From Sulfurimonas gotlandica GD1 (GTDB lineage: Bacteria > Campylobacterota > Campylobacteria > Campylobacterales > Sulfurimonadaceae), in the NCBI RefSeq assembly GCF_000242915.1, contig NZ_AFRZ01000001.1, positions 1,054,001-1,118,000 on the forward strand: a DNA stretch of 64,000 nt, given 5' to 3'. The notes beneath the pieces were generated by a model. That model did no database searches. It was not told the DNA's origin and was given only the letters and a program-made list of their open reading frames with translations. How positions within the stretch are numbered: position 1 is the first letter of the stretch; each line of letters begins with the position of its first letter. This document shows positions 43,951 through 53,654 of the stretch, piece by piece. The position numbers and the translations under genes were made by a program.

Positions 43951-43983
43951 ATCACTCAAGCTACAAAAAAGTACAATGACCTC

Positions 43984-45030
43984 ATGGAACTACTAATAGA
44001 ATTTTTCACAGCCCTGTATGATCTTAGCAATGCAATGGCTCTTTTTATCATCTTCGGTCTTGCCTTTGCGGGAGTTATGCACGAACTTGTACCTGAGACA
44101 CTTGTCACTAAACACTTAGGTAAAGAAAGTATTGGCTCAGTTATAAAGTCCACTATCTTTGGCATCCCTCTTCCGGTGTGTTCATGTGGTGTTATCCCTT
44201 TAGCATCTAGCATTAAAAAAAGTGGCGCTTCAAAAGGTGCAACTCTCTCATTTTTAATCTCTACTCCCATTACTGGCATCGACTCTATTCTAGCTACTTA
44301 TGGAATGTTTGGCTGGATTTTTACCATATACAGAGTTATAACTTCTATGGCTATCGCTATGGTTGCAGGAATACTTACAAATATTTATGACAAAGAGATA
44401 ATCCCTGAGGAAGTAGAAGAGAAAAGTGATAGTTGTTGTTGCTCTAGTTCTTGTTCATCTGAGAGTGAAGCGAAACAGAAGTTCTCTTTTAAAAAAGCTA
44501 TGGAGTATGCGTTTGTCACTCTTCTTGGTGATATAGCAAAACCTCTTTTGTGGGGTCTTATCATCGGAGCACTTATTACTATAGCTATTCCTCAAAACCT
44601 TAGTGAGATTCTTACAGAGTACTCATGGCTCTCTTACATAATAGCTATTGCTATCGCCGTACCAATGTATGTTTGTGCCACTGCATCTCTGCCTATCGCT
44701 GCTGGGCTTATGCTAAGTGGAGTTAGTGCGGGAGCTGCTTTTGTGTTTTTAAGTGCGGGTCCTGCTACAAACACTGTAACTATCGGTGTAGTTAAAAAGA
44801 TGTTAGGGACAAAGTCGCTTTACATCTATCTTGGAACTATCATCTTGGGAAGTGTTATCTTCGGTCTTGGGCTTGATTTTGTGTTTGACATTAACTCTAT
44901 AGATGCCAAGTCACTCATTCACATGGAAGAAGAAGCAGGTCTTTTAGAGATACTTAGCAGTGTGGTTTTATGGAGCTTCATGTTATACTTTCTCTTCAAA
45001 CCATATTTTAAAAAAGCATCAAATGAATAA
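43984..45030 (+). CDS. SO_0444-type permease (putative Cu/Zn efflux, DUF318 family)
   Basis: 348 residues with about 8-10 membrane helices. Duplicated permease motifs are VCSCGVIPLASSIKKSGAS near residue 60 and CATASLPIAAGLMLSG near 245, both with Cys. A cytosolic loop near residues 147-165 carries DSCCCSSSCSSES, five cysteines that look like a soft-metal site. The family has been linked to copper, zinc and arsenic export. Its stop overlaps the ABC exporter start by 8 bases, so the two are co-expressed. Confidence 0.8.
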   Translation: MELLIEFFTALYDLSNAMALFIIFGLAFAGVMHELVPETLVTKHLGKESIGSVIKSTIFGIPLPVCSCGVIPLASSIKKSGASKGATLSFLISTPITGIDSILATYGMFGWIFTIYRVITSMAIAMVAGILTNIYDKEIIPEEVEEKSDSCCCSSSCSSESEAKQKFSFKKAMEYAFVTLLGDIAKPLLWGLIIGALITIAIPQNLSEILTEYSWLSYIIAIAIAVPMYVCATASLPIAAGLMLSGVSAGAAFVFLSAGPATNTVTIGVVKKMLGTKSLYIYLGTIILGSVIFGLGLDFVFDINSIDAKSLIHMEEEAGLLEILSSVVLWSFMLYFLFKPYFKKASNE

Positions 45031-46792
45031 CAAACCAATCACCCTAAAAACTATTTATAGGCTCATCCTAGAGAAAAAACCTGCACTTATTTACGGTCAG
45101 ATAATCACGCTAATCGCCATTCTTGTTAGTGTACCGATTCCTCTAATGCTGCCAATCATGGTAGATGAGATTCTTTTAGACAAACCTGCTAATTTTGTAG
45201 ATGCTATTAACTTCTTTGTTGGTGGCACAACTGCATTTTACTACATAGCCATCGTAACTGTCGTGGTTATTTTACTGCGTTTTATCTACTATTTTCTTGG
45301 TGTAATCATCACTAAAGTCTTTACAAAAATATCTAAGCACGTTACCTTTATGATAAGAAAACGTCTTATCGAGCATCTTCGTATTGCATCTATGAATGAG
45401 TATGAAACATTAGGCTCAGGTGCGATAACTGCAAACTTAGTAACTGATGTAAACACACTGGATGCTTTCATCATCACAAGTGTCAGCAAGTTTGTTTCGT
45501 CCATCTTAACTCTGGTTGCTGTTGGTATTGTAATGATTGTAATCGACCCTGTTTTAGGAATTTTGATTTTGATTATTCAGCCTATGATTATGCTTATGAG
45601 CAAGAAAATGGCAAAAATTGTTGGTAATCTGAAAAAAGATGAAAACAATGCAATAGAGAAGTTTCAAGACAATATTGGAGAAACATTAGATCTTTATGGA
45701 CAGATAAAAGCATCTAACAAAGAGGACTACTTTTTTAGTGAGGCAATCTCTCATGCTAAAAAAGTTCAAACAACATCAAATGCGTATGGCTATAAAAGTG
45801 TCGCATATGAAAAACTCTCTTACACTATCTTTTTAACAATGTTTGAAATCATTCGTGCGTCTGGACTTATCCTTGTAGCTTACAGCGACTTAAGCATCGG
45901 TATGATGTTTGCGATGTTTGGTTATATCTGGTTTATCATGACTCCTGTTCAAGACATTTTATCTATGCAGTATAGTTACGCATCTGCCATGAGTGCAATA
46001 AAGAGAATAAACAAAATCCTTACTCTACAAACTGAGAAGAGCGGAGACAAAAAGATAGAGTCTAAAAAACTGGAAATCTCTTTAAAAGATTTGGACTTCT
46101 CATATTCAAATGAAAAGCCCATCCTTAAAAACATCTCTTTAGACATCGAAGCCGGATGCAAGATAGCACTTATCGGTGCAAGTGGAAGCGGTAAAACAAC
46201 TCTTGCTCAAGTCATTTCAGGCTTTTACGCAAAAAATGGCGGTTCATTAAAATATAATGGAATGGATATAGAAGAGATAGACAAAAGCTCACTAAGGCAG
46301 AGAATCTTTTTAGTTCTTCAAATGCCAATCCTTTTTAACTCTACTCTTAGGTTTAATATAACTATGGGTGATGAGAGTATAAGCGATGATGATATTTATA
46401 AAGCGCTGGAGATAGCTCAACTTACAGATATGATAGAGCAGATGCAAGAAGGTTTAGACACAATAGTAGGTCGTCACGGTATCAGACTCTCAGGTGGTCA
46501 GAGACAAAGACTTAGCATCGCAAGGATGATTATCGCTGATCCAAGCGTAGTTATATTTGATGAGTCTACATCGGCACTCGATGTTCACACTGAGGCAAAA
46601 CTACAAACGACCATAGCACCGCTTCTAAAAGACAAAACAGTCATCACCATTGCACACAGACTAAGCACAGTTAAAAATGCAGATGTCATCTACGTTCTAG
46701 AAAGTGGAAAGATTGTCCAACACGGAACTCATGAAGAGTTAGAAGCCGAAGAAGGTCACTATATGGAATTTGTAAAGAAGCAGTTACTTTAA
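45023..46792 (+). CDS. ABC exporter, fused membrane and ATPase domains
   Basis: 589 residues from the ATG at 45023. An upstream in-frame ATG at 44960 lies inside the permease gene and adds a non-family leader. Six membrane helices (about 20-310) precede the ATPase with Walker A GASGSGKTT near 384, signature LSGGQRQR and Walker B VVIFDEST. MsbA/multidrug-like half-transporter that works as a dimer; the substrate is unknown. It overlaps the permease gene by 8 bases and shares one base with the HAD gene, forming a three-gene operon. Confidence 0.9.
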   Translation: MNNKPITLKTIYRLILEKKPALIYGQIITLIAILVSVPIPLMLPIMVDEILLDKPANFVDAINFFVGGTTAFYYIAIVTVVVILLRFIYYFLGVIITKVFTKISKHVTFMIRKRLIEHLRIASMNEYETLGSGAITANLVTDVNTLDAFIITSVSKFVSSILTLVAVGIVMIVIDPVLGILILIIQPMIMLMSKKMAKIVGNLKKDENNAIEKFQDNIGETLDLYGQIKASNKEDYFFSEAISHAKKVQTTSNAYGYKSVAYEKLSYTIFLTMFEIIRASGLILVAYSDLSIGMMFAMFGYIWFIMTPVQDILSMQYSYASAMSAIKRINKILTLQTEKSGDKKIESKKLEISLKDLDFSYSNEKPILKNISLDIEAGCKIALIGASGSGKTTLAQVISGFYAKNGGSLKYNGMDIEEIDKSSLRQRIFLVLQMPILFNSTLRFNITMGDESISDDDIYKALEIAQLTDMIEQMQEGLDTIVGRHGIRLSGGQRQRLSIARMIIADPSVVIFDESTSALDVHTEAKLQTTIAPLLKDKTVITIAHRLSTVKNADVIYVLESGKIVQHGTHEELEAEEGHYMEFVKKQLL

Positions 46793-47439
46793 TGAGTCGT
46801 AAAAAATTTCTTCTCTTTGATAACGACGGCGTTTTAGTCGAGACTGAAAACTGGTACTACGAGGCAAATGTAAAAGCTTTAGCAGAGATAGATATAGAAC
46901 TTACTTTTGATGTCTACATGGAGATAATGGCAAGAGGTGGAACAGCTTGGGAAGTTGCCCGTGCACAAAATATTTCTGAAGAAATCATAACTAAGAAAAG
47001 AGAGCAAAGAGATGTCTACTATAGAGAGTTTATAAGAACTGAACATATCGAGATATACGGTGTTGTAGAGACTCTTGAAGAACTAAAAAAAGAGTATAGC
47101 ATGGGAATAATAACTACTGCAAGACGAGTAGACTTTGACCTTATTCATAATGATAGAGACATCATAAAGTTTATGGACTTCTCTCTATGTGTAGAAGAGT
47201 ACCCACGCTCAAAACCACACCCAGACCCATACTTAGCAGGTATGAAAAAGTTTAATGCATCTAAAGATGAATGTCTAGTTATAGAAGACTCACAAAGAGG
47301 TCTAAGCTCCGCCGTAAATGCTGAGATAGAGTGTGCTATAGTTGAAAATGAGTTTACAAAAACACATGACTTTTCAAAAGCTACATATAATATAAAGAAG
47401 TTTTCAGACTTACCAGAGCTGCTAAGAATTGTCTCCTAA
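46792..47439 (+). CDS. HAD-superfamily phosphatase (beta-phosphoglucomutase/phosphatase type)
   Basis: 215 residues. Motif I FDNDGVLVETE has both Asp, motif II Thr is in GIITTARR near 103, and motif IV is VIEDSQRGL near 165; the cap lies between motifs I and II. Such enzymes remove phosphate from sugars or nucleotides. It starts on the last base of the ABC exporter stop. Substrate not inferable. Confidence 0.85.
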   Translation: MSRKKFLLFDNDGVLVETENWYYEANVKALAEIDIELTFDVYMEIMARGGTAWEVARAQNISEEIITKKREQRDVYYREFIRTEHIEIYGVVETLEELKKEYSMGIITTARRVDFDLIHNDRDIIKFMDFSLCVEEYPRSKPHPDPYLAGMKKFNASKDECLVIEDSQRGLSSAVNAEIECAIVENEFTKTHDFSKATYNIKKFSDLPELLRIVS

Positions 47440-47475
47440 AAGTACATTGTTACCTTTCTAGAGTATACTCCTTGC

Positions 47476-47781
47476 ATGAGACTAAGAAGCCTAACTACAT
47501 TAGCGCTACTGTTTGTAATAAGTTTTTCTATCATACATGAGTATGTTTATGCAGCTTATGATGATGACCACTGCAGTGCCATAGAGTATGTTAGTGAGTT
47601 TGATTCGCCACAATCTCATGAAGATCTTTGTGATATTCACTTTGAGTATCATCAGTCAATCTTACTGTCTCAAAACCTAGTCCTACCGGATGTCGACTTC
47701 AAAGCAACTACAAATAAAATCCATAAAGAAACATACAACTTCAAAATCCATACAAATTTATATAAACCCCCTACCTCTTAA
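47476..47781 (+). CDS. Small secreted protein at the head of the metal-efflux operon
   Basis: 101 residues. A signal peptide (about 1-26) is followed by a short His/Asp/Cys-containing mature part (DDDHCSAIE, SHEDLCDIHFEYHQ). No named family recognised. It lies 48 bases before the OMF gene of the RND system, and a small His-rich periplasmic protein in this place suggests metal binding or sensing. That is inference from composition and position. Confidence 0.6.
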   Translation: MRLRSLTTLALLFVISFSIIHEYVYAAYDDDHCSAIEYVSEFDSPQSHEDLCDIHFEYHQSILLSQNLVLPDVDFKATTNKIHKETYNFKIHTNLYKPPTS

Positions 47782-47829
47782 CCTGTAACACAACTAAATA
47801 CAAACTATATAATTATTACAGGAACAATA

Positions 47830-48999
47830 ATGATAAAAATATTATCAGCAGTTGTTCTAATCTCAGCATCACTATTTGCACAAGATTTTGATGCGTTTTT
47901 AGACAACGCACTAAAAAACAGTCCTTACTTAAAGTCGTCAAACTTGAGTTTATCCCAAGCGCGCGAACAGGGTTCTGTTATGACTAGATACAAAAACCCT
48001 TCTCTAGATTTAGAGTACTCATCTTTTAAACCAGATAACTTTAGCGATGACAACGGTTACAGAGCTGCGTTTACTCAGCCCGTAAGATTATGGGGAGTAG
48101 GTAGTGATACAGAAGCTTATGCAGATGCAACTCTAAAAAAAGCTGCATCTAACTACTCACTATCGTACGCAGAGTTTACTCGTGACATCTCACTTTTGTA
48201 TACAGAGTATGCGAACCAGAGAAAAAAGCTTGAACTAGCTGGTGAAGAGTTGGAGATTGCAAAGCATATATATGATATCTCTAAAGAAAGAAGCAGTGCC
48301 GGAACTATCTCAAGAGGCGAAATGCTTCAAGCTCAAGTTGATTATGAGATGGTAGAGATAAAAGCACAGACTCTTAACCTTGATATCCAAGATACATACT
48401 TCAAGCTTCTAAAGTTTGCAGGCATAAGAAATGAAGTAGAATTGGACTTCAAATATGAATTCAAACTAGCCGCAGATGCTAGCTCTCTTAAGAACCCAAG
48501 CATAAACTATCTCAAAAGTTATAAAGAAGAAGCAAAAGCTTCCTCGCAGATAAACTCAAACAGAGTTAAGTGGGTAGACATAACAGCTGAGTTTGAAAAT
48601 GAGCCAGATCAAAATATCATGAGAGTTGGAGCTTCTATCCCTCTTGCTATTTTTAATACTTCATCAGAAGAGATGCAAATAGCAAAACTCGAAGCAGATA
48701 AAACAGAACTTCTCATAGAAAACGAAAATGCAAAGATATCTATAGAAAATATCAAACTAAAAAAGCAGAGAGAGCTATTACTGCTTTTAAAATCTAAAAA
48801 TGAAGAAACTCTAAAGACTCAAATAAAACTTCTAAAAATGTTTGAAGATGGATACAAGATAGCAAGTATAAATCTGCTTGAGCTTCAAAACATCAAAAAC
48901 AGAGTTATCAAGACAAAAGAGTCTCTTATCAAAATAGACACTGCACTGAATCAAAATGCAATCACTACTAACTATATTGCAGGAGCATATAATGAATAA
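47830..48999 (+). CDS. TolC-family outer membrane factor (CusC/CzcC-like)
   Basis: 389 residues. Signal peptide 1-15, then long helical repeats typical of outer membrane efflux proteins, about half the usual amphipathic helix content per repeat as in CzcC. It forms the outer membrane duct for the MFP-RND pair that follows. Its last 8 bases overlap the MFP gene. Confidence 0.88.
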   Translation: MIKILSAVVLISASLFAQDFDAFLDNALKNSPYLKSSNLSLSQAREQGSVMTRYKNPSLDLEYSSFKPDNFSDDNGYRAAFTQPVRLWGVGSDTEAYADATLKKAASNYSLSYAEFTRDISLLYTEYANQRKKLELAGEELEIAKHIYDISKERSSAGTISRGEMLQAQVDYEMVEIKAQTLNLDIQDTYFKLLKFAGIRNEVELDFKYEFKLAADASSLKNPSINYLKSYKEEAKASSQINSNRVKWVDITAEFENEPDQNIMRVGASIPLAIFNTSSEEMQIAKLEADKTELLIENENAKISIENIKLKKQRELLLLLKSKNEETLKTQIKLLKMFEDGYKIASINLLELQNIKNRVIKTKESLIKIDTALNQNAITTNYIAGAYNE

Positions 49000-50089
49000 A
49001 ATGTTTTTACTAACAATCACTTTAACACTTACACTTTTTGCAGTTGAGATACCGACTAAACACTCCGTACAAAGAGCATTTGGAAAGTCAGTAGAACTAA
49101 ACGCACAGATAGTCCAACTTTCAAATGCTTCACAGTCTGTCATGTCGCTTGTCGGCGGTCATATAGAAGAGTATTACGTAAGAGTCGGACAAAGTGTTAT
49201 AGAGGGACAAAAAATCGTTCTTATAGAGTCTATCATGCTCTCAAATATGACAGCAAACTTTATCTCTCAAAAGAAACAACTCCAAGCGCAGGAGAAAAAC
49301 TACCAAGCTTCAAAAAGTCTATATGAAAAAGGTATGACTTCGATGCAAGAACTTAATTCTCAAAGTATCAAAAGAGATGAAGCAGAAGCAAAACTAACAT
49401 CACTGAAGTCTCAACTAGACACTTTGGGAATCAACACAGAGACGTTGAAAAAAGCTTCTTCAAACTTTATACTTTATGCTCATAGTGAGGGTGTTGTATC
49501 AGAGATACTTCAGCCTCTACACTCTAGTATCAAAGAAGACACTCATATCATCTCGGTTATAAAAAGCCAAGCATTTTACTTAAAGTCTTTCTTGCCCTTA
49601 GAATATGCATCTAAGGTTAAAATAGGACAGAAGATAGTTATAAAGACAAATGCTAAAAACATCGTCTCAAACGTAACACAGATACTTCCAAATGTAGATG
49701 AGAAGACTCAAAGAATAGTTTTACTATCAAGCATAGATGAGATTACAGACAACCTATATATAAATGCTTACACATCATCAACACTCTACTTTAACTCTAC
49801 AAAAAAATATGTAGCAGTAGAAAAATCTGCTCTCTCTTTTTTCAATAACAAATGGGTTGTATTTGTTCCAAAAGAAGAAGAGAAGCACAAAGAACATGAA
49901 GGTCACGATGAACATGGTGAAGAAAAGCATGAAGCGGAATATGAAGCTCGTGTTATTAACATAGTGACTCAAGATGAAGAGTTTGCTGCAGTTGAAGGTT
50001 TAGAGTTGGATGAGGAATACGTTAGTGACAAGAGTTACTATGTAAAATCTCAACTACTTAAATCATCTCTTGGCGGACATGGTCACTAG
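48992..50089 (+). CDS. RND efflux periplasmic adaptor (CusB/CzcB-like)
   Basis: 365 residues from the ATG at 48992 (the in-frame start at 48956 lies inside the OMF gene and precedes the signal peptide). Signal peptide 1-17, lipoyl/barrel-sandwich halves flanking a helical hairpin (about 75-140) and a beta-barrel. Near residues 295-315 a His/Glu-rich stretch (KHKEHEGHDEHGEEKH) is inserted, and the protein ends GGHGH, which suggests divalent metal binding. It links the RND pump to the outer membrane duct. Confidence 0.88.
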   Translation: MNKMFLLTITLTLTLFAVEIPTKHSVQRAFGKSVELNAQIVQLSNASQSVMSLVGGHIEEYYVRVGQSVIEGQKIVLIESIMLSNMTANFISQKKQLQAQEKNYQASKSLYEKGMTSMQELNSQSIKRDEAEAKLTSLKSQLDTLGINTETLKKASSNFILYAHSEGVVSEILQPLHSSIKEDTHIISVIKSQAFYLKSFLPLEYASKVKIGQKIVIKTNAKNIVSNVTQILPNVDEKTQRIVLLSSIDEITDNLYINAYTSSTLYFNSTKKYVAVEKSALSFFNNKWVVFVPKEEEKHKEHEGHDEHGEEKHEAEYEARVINIVTQDEEFAAVEGLELDEEYVSDKSYYVKSQLLKSSLGGHGH

Positions 50090-50098
50090 GGAGATAGT

Positions 50099-53000
50099 AT
50101 GTTAAATCAAATCATTGATACTTCTCTAAAGTACAAACTTTTAGTCATAACGCTCTTCATTGCCATAAGTGCCTTTGGTTTTAGAGCCTATCAAGACATA
50201 CCCATAGATGCTTTCCCGGACATCACTCCTAAACAAGTTGTCGTCTATACCGAGAGCAAGGGTAACTCTGCTGAAGATATTGAAAAACTTATTACCTATC
50301 CTATAGAGTCAGCACTATCTGGTATGGCTGGAGTTAAGATGATAATGTCAAACTCATTTTTTGGCTTATCGTATGTATCTGTCTTTTTTGAAGACGATAT
50401 GGACATATACTTTCTGCGCCAACTTGTAAGCGAGAGACTTGGAAGTGTTGATATTCCAAATGGCTGGGGTAAACCAGAGCTTGGTCCAAACACTACAGGT
50501 CTGGGACAAGTCTTTTGGTATAAACTCCAAGACTCAACAGAAAAACTCTCTTTAAAAGAACTGCGAGAGATGCAAGACTACATCGTCACACCTCTACTAA
50601 AAAGTGTTACGGGAGTTGAAGAAGTTATCGGTTGGGGTGGAGATGAAAAGCAGTACAATGTACTCATCGACACTAAAAAACTTCAAAACATCGGCATCAC
50701 TTATGAAGACATAATCACTGCACTTCAAAAAAGCAACCAAGCCGCAGGTGGACAATACTTAGAGTTTAATCGTGAACAGTACCTCATCCGTGGAGCAGGT
50801 CTTTACAAGTCACTTGATGACATAAGAAACTCAGTTATAAAGTCAGGTGAAGGTCAAGCCGTAACTATCGGTGATGTAGCAACAGTTGAGACTGGCTCGA
50901 TGCCACGTTTTGGAGCTGTAAGCATAGATGGAAGCGAAGCCGTGATGGGAATGGTTCTCCAACGTACTGCGACTAATGCGGCAAAAGTTGTTCAACACAT
51001 AAAAGAAAAACTTCCTACTGTAAACTCTGCACTTCCAAAAGGGGTAAGTGTAGAAGCTATTTATGACAGGACTGAGATAACTCACAAAGCAGTAAACACT
51101 ATGACAACTGCTCTTTTAAGTGGTGTAGTTTTAGTCGCTTTTGTTTTATTTCTATTTTTGTTTGAATTTAGAAGTGCATTTATAGTTATCATATCTCTAC
51201 CACTCTCTCTACTCATAGCTTTTTCACTTATGGATTATTACAACTTATCGGCAAATCTGATGAGTCTGAGTGGACTTGCCATTGCCGTTGGTATGATAGT
51301 TGATGGTACGATTGTTGTGGTTGAGAATACCTTTAGAAAACTACACGGTGAAGAGGGTGACTCTAAACTAAAGATTATTGCAGATTCTGCAAAAGAAGTT
51401 GCTAAACCCGTAACTTTTGCAGTTTTAATCATCGTTGCTGTATTTATCCCATTACTCTCACTTGATGGACTTGCAGGAAAACTATATTCTCCGATGGCAC
51501 TGAATATTGTATTTGTAATGCTTGGCTCCCTTTTTGTAGCTCTAGTTTTAGTTCCTGTTTTAGCCTTTCTTCTACTAAAACCGACGAAGAATGCTGACAA
51601 TGCACTGATGGGTGGACTCAAAAAGATTTACGCACCACTGCTGATATTTTCACTCTCAAATGCTAAAAAGCTTTTAGCATCTGTAACAGTTGTTTTTTTA
51701 GCTCTAGTGATTGTTCTCTCACAACAAGGTCGTGAGTTTATGCCTGAGTTAAATGAAGAGTCGATTATGTATAGAGTCATCTCAATCCCCGGAACTGCTC
51801 TTTCACAATCAGTAAAGAGTGCATCTGAGATTGAAAAATATATACTCAAAAACTATCCAAATGAAGTTAGCTCAGTTTTATCTATGATAGGTAGAAGTGA
51901 AAAGGGTGAGACTGCTCAAGCCAACTATATGGAAGTTCTGCTTACTCTTAAAGATGGCATCGATGATTTGCCTGCTCTAACTCACAAGATGAATGAAGAT
52001 TTAGAACATACCTTTGAGCAAGTTGCATTTGTTCCTACACAACCAATCGCTATGAGAATAGAAGAGTTACTTGAAGGTGTAAAAGCCCAACTTGCTATCA
52101 AAATATATGGACATGACCAAAAAGAGTTAGACGGCATCTCTAAAGCTATTCAAGAAACTATTGCTAATGTTGATGGACTTGAAAGAATGGAAGTCGAGAC
52201 TCAACTAGGACAAGCTCAAATAAAGATAGAGCCAAATTACCTATCTCTTTCTCGTTATGGAATCAGTGTAGATGAAGTGATGCAGGTTATTCGAAATGGC
52301 ATCGGAGAAGAAGAAGTCACTCAAATGATAGAGGGCATCAGAAGATTTCCGATAGTTGCAAAGATAAAAGATGCAAAAAAAGATATCCAAGCACTTCGAG
52401 ATGTAACTCTTCGCTCACATAACGGCTCACTAGTTACACTGGATCAGATTTGTGATATCAGCATTAGTCACGGTGCTTCATTTATAAAGCGTGAAAATCT
52501 AAGCCGTTATATGGTTCTTTCCATGGAAGTAGAAGGGCGTGATGTTGCTTCGTTTGTAGAAGAAGCAAATAGACTCATACAAGAGAAAGTCGAGATGCCG
52601 ACTGGTTACTACATCGGTTGGGCGGGTGACTTTAAAAACATGCAAGAAGCTACAGAGAAGCTGATGATTATTATCCCTATAACCATGTTGTTAGTTATTC
52701 TTCTTTTATATACTGCTTTTAACTCTATCTCAAAAGCGATGTTGATTCTTATTAATGTGCCTTTTGGTTTTATAGGTGGGATTATTGCTCTCGTTATTAG
52801 TGGCATCTACCTCTCAGTATCTGCGATTATTGGCTTTTTAGCCATTTTTGCCATAGCTATTTTAAACGGAATTGTTTTAGTCAGCTTTATTGATCAGTTA
52901 CGTGTCAAGTTTCCAGATGTTGAACTAAAAACACTTCTAAAAGATGCTGCCCTGCTTCGTCTTAGACCTGTTCTTATGACAGCATTTACAACTCTGTTTG

Positions 53001-53152
53001 GGATACTTCCACTTCTATATGCCAGTGGTGTAGGAAGTGAGATTCAGTACCCACTCTCAGTTGTCATAACGGGTGGAATCATTAGCTCGACTATACTTAC
53101 ACTTCTTGTTTTACCTGCGGGTTATTACTTGATGTATAGAAAAAAAGCTTAA
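50099..53152 (+). CDS. Heavy-metal efflux RND transporter (CusA/CzcA-like)
   Basis: 1017 residues, 12 membrane helices with two large periplasmic loops. The TM4 motif GMIVDGTIVVVEN near residue 400 is that of the heavy-metal (HME) branch of RND pumps. The proton-driven pump exports metal cations from the periplasm or cytoplasm. Whether Cu/Ag or Zn/Co/Cd cannot be settled here. It starts 9 bases after the adaptor gene and ends at a strong terminator. Confidence 0.93.
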   Translation: MLNQIIDTSLKYKLLVITLFIAISAFGFRAYQDIPIDAFPDITPKQVVVYTESKGNSAEDIEKLITYPIESALSGMAGVKMIMSNSFFGLSYVSVFFEDDMDIYFLRQLVSERLGSVDIPNGWGKPELGPNTTGLGQVFWYKLQDSTEKLSLKELREMQDYIVTPLLKSVTGVEEVIGWGGDEKQYNVLIDTKKLQNIGITYEDIITALQKSNQAAGGQYLEFNREQYLIRGAGLYKSLDDIRNSVIKSGEGQAVTIGDVATVETGSMPRFGAVSIDGSEAVMGMVLQRTATNAAKVVQHIKEKLPTVNSALPKGVSVEAIYDRTEITHKAVNTMTTALLSGVVLVAFVLFLFLFEFRSAFIVIISLPLSLLIAFSLMDYYNLSANLMSLSGLAIAVGMIVDGTIVVVENTFRKLHGEEGDSKLKIIADSAKEVAKPVTFAVLIIVAVFIPLLSLDGLAGKLYSPMALNIVFVMLGSLFVALVLVPVLAFLLLKPTKNADNALMGGLKKIYAPLLIFSLSNAKKLLASVTVVFLALVIVLSQQGREFMPELNEESIMYRVISIPGTALSQSVKSASEIEKYILKNYPNEVSSVLSMIGRSEKGETAQANYMEVLLTLKDGIDDLPALTHKMNEDLEHTFEQVAFVPTQPIAMRIEELLEGVKAQLAIKIYGHDQKELDGISKAIQETIANVDGLERMEVETQLGQAQIKIEPNYLSLSRYGISVDEVMQVIRNGIGEEEVTQMIEGIRRFPIVAKIKDAKKDIQALRDVTLRSHNGSLVTLDQICDISISHGASFIKRENLSRYMVLSMEVEGRDVASFVEEANRLIQEKVEMPTGYYIGWAGDFKNMQEATEKLMIIIPITMLLVILLLYTAFNSISKAMLILINVPFGFIGGIIALVISGIYLSVSAIIGFLAIFAIAILNGIVLVSFIDQLRVKFPDVELKTLLKDAALLRLRPVLMTAFTTLFGILPLLYASGVGSEIQYPLSVVITGGIISSTILTLLVLPAGYYLMYRKKA

Positions 53153-53160
53153 CCACTTTT

Positions 53161-53200
53161 TAGCATCCATATTCTAAGTATGGATGCTATATACTTTTTT
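53161..53200 (+). terminator. Intrinsic terminator of the RND operon
   Basis: TAGCATCCATA-TTCTAAG-TATGGATGCTA (11-bp stem, 53161-53189) followed by TATACTTTTTT. Confidence 0.88.
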
Positions 53201-53221
53201 AAAAATATATATGGAGTAAAT

Positions 53222-53524
53222 ATGAAATTTCTTTTACAAGTAGACTTTCCACACCAAGGACCTTTTGGTGATGAACTGACAAATGCAATGAGTGATTTAG
53301 CAAAAGATATCGCAAATGAAAAAGGTCTAATCTATAAACTATGGATAGAAAATGAAGAGACTAAAGAAGCTGGCGGCACTTATGTTTTTGACAACAAAGA
53401 AGATGCTTCGAGATACTTAGAGATGCACACTAAAAGATTGGAATCTTTTGGATATTCAGATATAAAAGCTAAAATCTTTACTATCAACGAAGATCTTAGC
53501 AGACTCTCAAAAGCAGAAATCTAA
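53222..53524 (+). CDS. YdhR-type putative monooxygenase
   Basis: 100 residues from ATG 53222 with GGAG 8 bases upstream. An earlier ATG at 53180 lies inside the terminator hairpin and is unlikely. MKFLLQVDFPHQGPFGDE and the KGLIYKLWIENEETKEAGGTYVF pattern (split as KGLIYKLWIENEE and AGGTYVF) match the small ferredoxin-like alpha/beta YdhR family, which resembles ABM monooxygenases. Substrate unknown; no membrane or signal segment. Confidence 0.8.
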   Translation: MKFLLQVDFPHQGPFGDELTNAMSDLAKDIANEKGLIYKLWIENEETKEAGGTYVFDNKEDASRYLEMHTKRLESFGYSDIKAKIFTINEDLSRLSKAEI

Positions 53525-53579
53525 TTCAACTTTTTAAACTTTTTTTTATTTTTTTTGATTTAAAATTACATATGTAGAA

Positions 53580-53600
53580 CTTGATAGCAGGACTGTCAAG
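53580..53600 (+). promoter_or_regulatory. HAIR-like operator (putative HspR site) before the hsp20 remnant
   Basis: CTTGATA-N7-TGTCAAG has the size and outer halves of HAIR (CTTGAGT-N7-ACTCAAG), the HspR operator. A further CTATCAAG at 53617-53624 adds a half-site. TTGATTTAAAAT upstream could supply the -10 box. Confidence 0.55.
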
Positions 53601-53654
53601 GTTGTGTTCATTAAGACTATCAAGTACTACTAATCTTATGTTTAGGAGTTTATT

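Noticed and set aside
51238-51621. A 127-residue frame antisense to the RND pump gene
   Set aside because: It is fully inside a conserved gene on the other strand and shows no family pattern.
53180-53221. Earlier start for the YdhR-type gene at 53180
   Set aside because: It would begin inside the terminator hairpin of the RND operon and lacks a ribosome site; 53222 gives the family N terminus.
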